DNA of 64,000 nucleotides from Spirochaetota bacterium (lineage in GTDB: Bacteria; Spirochaetota; UBA4802; UBA5550). Under the pieces are notes generated by a model that was not told the origin of the DNA, ran no database searches, and was given only the letters and a program-made list of their open reading frames with translations. Positions within the stretch are counted from its first letter, which is position 1. Every line of letters begins with the position of its first letter. Shown here in pieces: positions 63,973 through 64,000 of this stretch. The position numbers were made by a program, and so were the translations under genes. The stretch lies in assembly GCA_016928865.1 (NCBI GenBank), contig JAFGJX010000070.1, positions 1-64,000 on the forward strand, written 5' to 3'.

Positions 63973-64000
63973 TTACGAATGGGTCGCGATGTAGTCTTCG
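63973..64000 (-). CDS. 3' end of a CDS cut by the window edge
   Basis: Reading the minus strand from the right edge, an open frame gives EDYIATHS then TAA, 15 bp before the rhomboid ATG. The distance and a ribosome site between them fit an operon partner. Too short to identify; it may also be chance. Confidence 0.3.

Overview
The window looks like a stretch of chromosome from a Gram-negative, probably spirochaete-like (Leptospira-type) bacterium. The pointers are OmpL47-like repeats, a 7TM-DISM sensor, two large class III cyclase receptors, FecR/Fn3-like envelope proteins, many signal-peptide and outer-membrane proteins, and cytoplasmic housekeeping genes of bacterial type. The phylum is an inference from family content; no rRNA or tRNA gene is visible. 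No CRISPR array, integrase or transposase gene was found.

Layout. 0.1-7.2 kb: glmS, then a class III nucleotide cyclase overlapping a FecR/Fn3-like protein. 7.3-8.8 kb: a 145-bp multi-hairpin repeat followed by hisI-hisG. 8.8-14.2 kb: a 7TM-DISM/PAS/ATPase sensor, an OmpL47-like secreted protein, a lysine-rich YHYH protein and a DUF4185 lipoprotein, separated by clear hairpin terminators. 14.3-33.3 kb: a dense accessory region that reads as a lipid or polyketide-type biosynthetic locus. It holds a ketosynthase, two acyl carrier proteins, an acyltransferase, a KAS III-like protein, two crotonases (one frameshifted at a run of nine A), a hotdog thioesterase, a 3-hydroxyacyl-CoA dehydrogenase, three B12-type radical SAM proteins, a BtrH-like acyltransferase, an O-methyltransferase and a metallo-beta-lactamase-fold hydrolase. 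Inside it lie a tandem pair of Deg proteases (one active, one with all three catalytic residues replaced) and a DUF2279 protein. 33.5-37.3 kb: rhomboid, DUF5715-like protein, second copy of the 145-bp repeat in reverse orientation, a Cys-rich miniprotein, a cyclic-nucleotide-binding protein and a MORN protein. 37.6-41.9 kb: a coupled MrfA-like helicase / MrfB-like exonuclease / DNA polymerase IV operon. 42-51.9 kb: asnS with an archaeal-type asparagine synthetase, an RRM protein, purB, a SPASM radical SAM protein, a Na/Pi transporter, an HEXXH protein, recO and a CorC-like protein. 52.2-60.3 kb: a degenerate GDPD-like protein with a radical SAM enzyme, then a second cyclase/FecR pair with the same geometry as the first plus an outer-membrane protein. 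60.7-64 kb: HATPase protein, pyruvoyl-dependent arginine decarboxylase, GAF-GGDEF cyclase and a second rhomboid.

How it fits together. The two cyclase receptors, the single-domain cyclic-nucleotide-binding protein and the GGDEF protein suggest heavy nucleotide second-messenger signalling tied to the cell envelope. The 14-33 kb locus combines ACP-dependent chain building with CoA-type beta-processing enzymes and cobalamin radical chemistry, with no FabG/FabZ/FabI set nearby. It is the best candidate for an undescribed pathway. The five-hairpin repeat is the best candidate for an undescribed non-coding element.
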